The position numbers and the translations under genes were made by a program. The notes under the pieces were generated by a model. That model was given only the letters and a program-made list of their open reading frames with translations. It had not been told where the DNA came from and did no database searches. A stretch of 64,000 nucleotides of DNA, taken from assembly GCA_903928075.1 (NCBI GenBank), contig CAIYPD010000052.1:34494-98493 (forward strand). Direction: 5' to 3'. This stretch comes from Candidatus Firestoneibacteriota bacterium. Lineage in GTDB: Bacteria > Oederibacteriota > D2-FULL-39-29. Of this stretch, positions 59,516 to 64,000 are shown piece by piece. Position 1 is the first letter of the stretch. Each line of letters begins with the position of its first letter.

Positions 59516-59992
59516 ATGAAGAAACTAAGGTTTTCTGGGCGACTGATAAAAGTTTATACCTGGCAAAATATGGACTTTGTCCAGCATCCGGGAGCCGCTG
59601 TTGTTGTCCCTTTCCTTGATAAAAACAGGGTTATTATGGTAAATCAGCCAAGATTCGCAATAAGACAAAATACCTGGGAAATTCCCGCCGGAATCCTAAA
59701 TAAAGGTGAAAATCCCTTACTTTGCGCAAAAAGGGAACTGGAGGAGGAAACCGGATTTAAAGCAGGCAAAATGAAGAAAATAATCGCATTTTACTCTTCT
59801 CCCGGCTTTTTACACGAAAAAATGCACCTTTACAAAGCAACTAATCTGAAACCCGGCAAAATGAACCTTGACGAGGATGAAGACATAAAAATTAAGATTT
59901 TTTCCAAAAAACAACTCTTGAAAATGATAAAAACCGGAAAAATTGTGGATGCCAAAACAATAGCGGCACTTTTATTTACACTTACCATTTAA
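59516..59992 (+). CDS. NUDIX hydrolase (ADP-ribose pyrophosphatase-like)
   Basis: Likely start MKKLRFSGRLIKV at 59516. WEIPAGILNKGENPLLCAKRELEEETGFKAG Nudix box. Confidence 0.92.
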   Translation: MKKLRFSGRLIKVYTWQNMDFVQHPGAAVVVPFLDKNRVIMVNQPRFAIRQNTWEIPAGILNKGENPLLCAKRELEEETGFKAGKMKKIIAFYSSPGFLHEKMHLYKATNLKPGKMNLDEDEDIKIKIFSKKQLLKMIKTGKIVDAKTIAALLFTLTI

Positions 59993-60141
59993 GCCAATTT
60001 CCCCTGCAAACAGATTTAAATTTAGTCCTTGAGTTTCCCCTATATTTGCCTTAAACTTATACCTGTAATTATGGTGATTATCTGTGCCATCTCGTTTAAA
60101 ATCTGTGAAATCAGCCCTCAAATGGGCTGGAGGAGTTGATA

Positions 60142-61620
60142 ATGCAAAATGTACCAGAGGTAAAACTTGGTATCATCGCAGTTTCCCGCGGTTGTTTTCC
60201 CCTTGAGTTATCCAGAAAAAGAAGGAACGAAGTCTTTAGTGAGTGCAAAAAGAAAAAAATACAAGCGGTCAATATTCAATCCATTGTCGAAGGCGAAAAA
60301 GATATAGCCGGGGCCCTGGAAGAAATCAAAGCAAAGAACTGTAATGCTCTTTGCGTTTATCTCGGCAACTTCGGGCCGGAGACACCGGAAACAATGCTTA
60401 TTCAAAATTTTAACGGGCCGGTAATGGTTGCAGGCGCGGCGGAAGAAACAGGCAGGAATTTAATAGACGGCAGAGGCGATGCCTATTGCGGCATGCTTAA
60501 CCTCTCCTATAATTTAAATTTACGGCACCTGAGAACTTACATCCCGGAGTCCCCCGTCGGCATTCCCTCTGAGATTGCGAATATGATGGCGGACTTTCAT
60601 AACATCGCCCGGGTAATCCTCGGCTTAAAAAAATTAAAGATATTTTCTTTCGGCCCCAGACCGCAGGATTTTCTTGCCTGCAATGCCCCGCTAAAACAGC
60701 TCTATGATATCGGCGTAGAGGTCATGGAGAATTCCGAACTTGACCTTTACGATATATTTCTGAAAGCAAAAAATAATCCCGAGGTGAAAGAAGTCGCCAA
60801 GGATATAATTAAAGAGCTCGGAAAGAAAAATATTTACCCGGACCTGGTAAACAAGCAGGCGCAATTTGAAGTCGCGCTTAAAAAATTTATGCGGGAAAAT
60901 CTCGGCGCGTCTTCGTTTGCGGTCTTTGCTAATAAATGCTGGCCGACTTTCGAAGAATACTTCGGTTTTGTTCCCTGTTACAATAACTCCCGCATGGCCA
61001 CCCAGGGCATCCCGGTCTCCTGTGAGGTGGACATCTACGGTGCGCTTTCTGAATATATGGCGAATGCCGCAACCGAATATCCCGTCACACTTCTGGATAT
61101 CAACAACACAGTGCCTTATGACATGTATAAAGCTGCGGGCAAGAAAACTGCCGGCTATGCCCCAAAAGATCTCTTTATGGGCTTTCACTGCGGCAATACC
61201 GCCTCCTGTTTGCTCGACGGCTGGGCACTAAAATATCAACTTATTATGAAACGGCTGCTCGAACCCGACAAAGAACCGGATATTACAAGAAGCACGATGG
61301 AAGGAAAACTCAAAAGCGGACCGGTTACAATATTCAGACTACAAGGCGCAATTGAAGGGGACCTTAGGAGCTATATTGCTGAAGGAGAATCATTGGATAT
61401 AGATCCCAAATCTTTCGGTGGCATAGGTGTTCTGGCCGTCAAAGAAATGGACAGATTTTACCGCCACATTCTTATCGGCCGGCAGTACCCGCATCACACA
61501 GCTCTCGCATTTAAACATTGCGGGAAAACGCTATTTGAAGCAGCAAAGCTGCTTGGAGTTACCGAGATTTCGCACCCTCTTCCGAAAGATATACTTTATA
61601 AAGGAGAAAATCCTTTCTAA
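60142..61620 (+). CDS. L-fucose/L-arabinose isomerase-like protein
   Basis: ATG at 60142 behind GGAGGAG. VSCEVDIYGALSEYMA, LLDINNT, FMGFHCGNTASCLL. Confidence 0.8.
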   Translation: MQNVPEVKLGIIAVSRGCFPLELSRKRRNEVFSECKKKKIQAVNIQSIVEGEKDIAGALEEIKAKNCNALCVYLGNFGPETPETMLIQNFNGPVMVAGAAEETGRNLIDGRGDAYCGMLNLSYNLNLRHLRTYIPESPVGIPSEIANMMADFHNIARVILGLKKLKIFSFGPRPQDFLACNAPLKQLYDIGVEVMENSELDLYDIFLKAKNNPEVKEVAKDIIKELGKKNIYPDLVNKQAQFEVALKKFMRENLGASSFAVFANKCWPTFEEYFGFVPCYNNSRMATQGIPVSCEVDIYGALSEYMANAATEYPVTLLDINNTVPYDMYKAAGKKTAGYAPKDLFMGFHCGNTASCLLDGWALKYQLIMKRLLEPDKEPDITRSTMEGKLKSGPVTIFRLQGAIEGDLRSYIAEGESLDIDPKSFGGIGVLAVKEMDRFYRHILIGRQYPHHTALAFKHCGKTLFEAAKLLGVTEISHPLPKDILYKGENPF

Positions 61621-61650
61621 AATACAGGGAATAAAAAGCAGACAAATGGA

Positions 61651-61690
61651 ATGGCCCTGCAAAGGTTTTCCCTTGCAGGGCCATATTTTT
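61651..61690 (+). terminator. Rho-independent terminator of the isomerase-like gene, adjacent to rnpB 3' end
   Basis: ATGGCCCTGCAAAGG-TTTT-CCCTTGCAGGGCCAT followed by ATTTTT; 14 of 15 positions pair. Confidence 0.9.
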
Positions 61691-62066
61691 GGGTCCGGGC
61701 CGTAAGCCGAATTCTGTTCTGATAGCCATTTCTCTAAGGATGCATGTTGCCAGGCACCTCTTGCGACCTACCCGGGGAACCAGGCGGCACCACCTTATTG
61801 ACTTCCCCCTATTTGGTCTTGCTCCGGATGGGGTTTGCCCTGCGCTCGCCGGTTACCCGGCGGCCGGTGGTCTCTTACACCACCTTTTCACCATTTCCCT
61901 GAACCTGAAACAGTAAATAGTTCGGGGCTGTATATTTTCTGTGGCACTTTCCTTCACTTGAAGCTTTAACCTCAAGCGACCGCGCGTTACGCGGCATCCC
62001 GGCCTTCTGGAGTTCGGACTTTCCTCTTCCGCCAACGGCGAAAGCGGCTATTCGCGCCGTCCCAAA
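61688..62066 (-). ncRNA. rnpB: RNase P RNA (bacterial class A)
   Basis: Minus strand contains GAGGAAAGTCCGAACTCC, ACAGAAAATATAC, GAAATGGTGAAAAGGTGGTGTAAGAGACCACC and AGAACAGAATTCGGCTTACGGCCC; P1 UUUGGG/CCCAAA sets approximate ends. Confidence 0.95.
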
Positions 62067-62084
62067 TTTCAAAAGTGAACTTTA

Positions 62085-62786
62085 TCAGTAAAGTATTCTT
62101 CCGCAGGTTTCGCAAAAAATAACTTTTTCGTACTTCATTACTTCAATTGTTTCCTGCGGGCGGAGATTCATAAAGCAGCCCTGACAACTGTTATTCTCCA
62201 TTTTCGCAATACCCTGCCCGCCGACATTGGCTCTTACTTCTTCATACTTTCTCACAAGACCGGTATTCTCGACTTTAGCTATTTCCTCATTTCGCTTTTT
62301 TGTAATAATCTCTATTTCTGCGTCAAGTTTTTTTTCATCTTCAACACATTTTTCTTCAAGCCGCTTTAATTTTTCCTCTTCAGTTTTAACCCTGTTTTGA
62401 CCATCAAGCAATTTCTTTTTAGCGGTATCTTCCTCTACCATGGCGGTAATTATTATTTCCTCCAACTTGGCGGCTTCCTCTGCCCTGGTTTTGATTTCAT
62501 GTTTTATTGCGGCAAAAGAATTATTATCCTTTACGGCGTACTGCTGCTCTTGAAGTTTTTTAATATCGGCGGTTTTAGCCGCCAATTCGAGTTCCTGTAG
62601 CTTCTTTCCTTTGAGAAGATTGTCGCTTCCTTTTTTTATGGCAGCAAGGGCTTCCTGTGCCGCTGTCAAGGCTGCCTTCTGCCCGCTTAGTTGTTTAGGA
62701 ATCTCAGATTTACTTTCATTTATTGCATCTATCTTACTGTCAAAATCCTGAACCTTCAGTAGTATTTCCAGATTTGTCTTAAGCAT
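62085..62786 (-). CDS. C4-type zinc-ribbon coiled-coil protein
   Basis: Likely start MLKTNLEILLKVQDFDSKI at 62786; long coiled coil; NSCQGCFMNLRPQ...VIFCETCGRILY. Confidence 0.88.
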   Translation of the reverse strand: MLKTNLEILLKVQDFDSKIDAINESKSEIPKQLSGQKAALTAAQEALAAIKKGSDNLLKGKKLQELELAAKTADIKKLQEQQYAVKDNNSFAAIKHEIKTRAEEAAKLEEIIITAMVEEDTAKKKLLDGQNRVKTEEEKLKRLEEKCVEDEKKLDAEIEIITKKRNEEIAKVENTGLVRKYEEVRANVGGQGIAKMENNSCQGCFMNLRPQETIEVMKYEKVIFCETCGRILY

Positions 62787-62799
62787 TAAGCCCCCAGTC

Positions 62800-63447
62800 C
62801 TACTTTTGCGCCTTTTTATTCCAATCTTCCAGAAATTTTTTAATACCGGCATCGGTAAACGGATGCTTTATCATCCCGTCTATAACAGTTTTTGGTACGC
62901 TTACAATATCAACCCCGGCCAGCGCAAGTTCAATCACATGTATCGGTGTTCTAATACTTGCTGCCAGAATTTTTGTCGTAATATCATAATTCCTGTAAAT
63001 TTGCGCTATCTGCCCGACCATCTCGGTGCCATAGGCGCCGCCGTCATCCACCCTGCCTACAAAAGGTATAACAAAATCCGCGCCCGCCTTAGCGGCTATA
63101 AGCGCCTGGGAAGGAGAAAATACCAGAGTGAGACTTGTTTTTATTTTTTTCTTTTTCAGGACAGAGACCGCTTTAAGACCTTCTTTTATCATCGGAAGTT
63201 TTATGACAATGTTTTTTCCGAGTCCGGCATATTCTTCGGCTTCTTTAATTATTCCGTTAAAGTCAGTTGCAAGCGGCTCCACATTTACAGGCCCGGAAAC
63301 AATCTTTACAATTGCGCTGATGGCAGAGCAAATATCTTTGCCTTCCTTCGCAAGTATGGAGGGGTTTGTAGTAACTCCGTCACAAAGCCCTAGTTCGACA
63401 TACTCCTTTATTTCGCTAATATTTGCTGTATCAAGGTAAATTTGCAT
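62800..63447 (-). CDS. tal: transaldolase (TalC/fructose-6-phosphate aldolase-like)
   Basis: Likely start MQIYLDTANISEIKEY at 63447; GVTTNPSILAKEG, VIKLPMIKEGLKAV, ILAASIRTPIHVIELALAGVDIVSVP. Confidence 0.93.
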   Translation of the reverse strand: MQIYLDTANISEIKEYVELGLCDGVTTNPSILAKEGKDICSAISAIVKIVSGPVNVEPLATDFNGIIKEAEEYAGLGKNIVIKLPMIKEGLKAVSVLKKKKIKTSLTLVFSPSQALIAAKAGADFVIPFVGRVDDGGAYGTEMVGQIAQIYRNYDITTKILAASIRTPIHVIELALAGVDIVSVPKTVIDGMIKHPFTDAGIKKFLEDWNKKAQK

Positions 63448-63545
63448 AAAAACCTCCCGAAAACCGCATAGGTATTGTACCAGAAATACCCGCAAAATAA
63501 CAGACTGAATTTTGAAATGGGAAGGGGATAGTCAAATAAAACTTC

Positions 63546-63655
63546 TAAAGCCTATAAGGTCCGTAAAGTCTAAAAATCGCTGAAGAATATTAATATTTAA
63601 ACTACAAAATAACTATTACTACCTTAGTTCAAGACTTTATGGACATAATAGACAT
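63546..63655. repeat. compact 9-bp-repeat element E2 (no gene between arms)
   Basis: CTAAAGCCTATAAGGTCCGTAAAGTCTAAAAATCGCTGAAGAATATTAATATTTAAACTAC...ACTACCTTAGTTCAAGACTTTATGGACATAATAGACA; shares both inner segments with E1. Confidence 0.7.
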
Positions 63656-63658
63656 TTG

Positions 63659-64000
63659 TTATTTTGTCTGCTTTTCCAGCCAATCAAAAGCTCTTTTTGT
63701 GTCGGCGGCATGCTGGTTATCATGCAAATACAAAACGGCTTTTTTGCTCCCCGCCGCTATCAATTTATTGTAGGCGTCTTCACTGTGGTGATACGGGACC
63801 AGCTCATCGTTCCTGCCGTGATTAAAGGAAATATTGACCTCTTTCGCATTTTCGATAAAATTTATCGGCGATCTTTCAAAATATTCTTTATCAACTTTTT
63901 CATTCTTCCCCGGGACTCCCCCGCAAATCGCCTTTAAATTTTCGAAGACAGTTTCGGAGAATTTTTTATCGGTGCAAAGCGATTTGCCCCTGCGATGCTC
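63659..64000 (-). CDS. alpha/beta hydrolase, prolyl-oligopeptidase-like C-terminal part (truncated by window edge)
   Basis: Minus-strand translation ends NISFNHGRNDELVPYHHSEDAYNKLIAAGSKKAVLYLHDNQHAADTKRAFDWLEKQTK*. Confidence 0.75.
   Translation of the reverse strand, partial: EHRRGKSLCTDKKFSETVFENLKAICGGVPGKNEKVDKEYFERSPINFIENAKEVNISFNHGRNDELVPYHHSEDAYNKLIAAGSKKAVLYLHDNQHAADTKRAFDWLEKQTK

Noticed and set aside
61689-62072. Small ORFs 61689..61916, 61853..62035 and 61875..62072
   Set aside because: Lie within RNase P RNA.
63656-63937. Plus-strand 93-aa ORF at the right edge
   Set aside because: Antisense to a convincing alpha/beta hydrolase C-terminus on the minus strand.
1-64000. tRNA, prophage, defence system or secondary-metabolite cluster
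   Set aside because: No tRNA-like cloverleaf, phage structural gene, restriction/toxin module or PKS/NRPS gene was recognised by eye; tRNAscan-SE, PADLOC and antiSMASH would be needed to confirm absence.

Overview
A 64 kb bacterial chromosomal window. Genes are almost entirely on the minus strand from 1 to ~59.4 kb; two plus-strand genes follow at 59.5-61.6 kb, then minus again. Block 1 (~0-26 kb) is a carbohydrate-related locus. It holds four paralogous ~900-aa secreted proteins resembling GH123/DUF4091, two paralogous TIM-barrel glycosidase-like proteins, a parallel beta-helix protein, a tandem transglutaminase-like pair, a URO-D/MtaA-like protein, a PHP protein, a cupin and a polysaccharide deacetylase, followed by an MgtA-type ATPase and a second PHP protein. 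Block 2 (~27-38.7 kb) is mixed: secA, a probable outer-membrane protein, a sugar epimerase/isomerase, an AAC(3)-family acetyltransferase, a GDYXXLXY/DUF2157 pair, an orphan GspG-like pseudopilin, a nitroreductase and pgeF. Block 3 (~38.7-59.4 kb) is a cell-wall region: an amidase, two polysaccharide deacetylases, then a complete dcw cluster (ftsZ, ftsA, ftsQ, ddl, murB, murC, murG, ftsW, murD, mraY, murF, murE, ftsI, ftsL, rsmH, mraZ) with a recognisable promoter and candidate MraZ operator. Block 4 has a NUDIX hydrolase, a fucose-isomerase-like protein, RNase P RNA (minus strand), a zinc-ribbon protein, transaldolase and a truncated alpha/beta hydrolase. The most unusual signals are intergenic. 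One is an orphan pseudopilin gene enclosed by inverted arrays of a 9-bp repeat, with an apparently empty ~110-bp version of the same element at 63.55-63.65 kb. Another is a REP-like palindromic family with a GAGATCTC core (3 copies). A third is an 8-bp-period degenerate array that abuts stop codons. All family assignments are by eye from the translated sequences; no database search was run.
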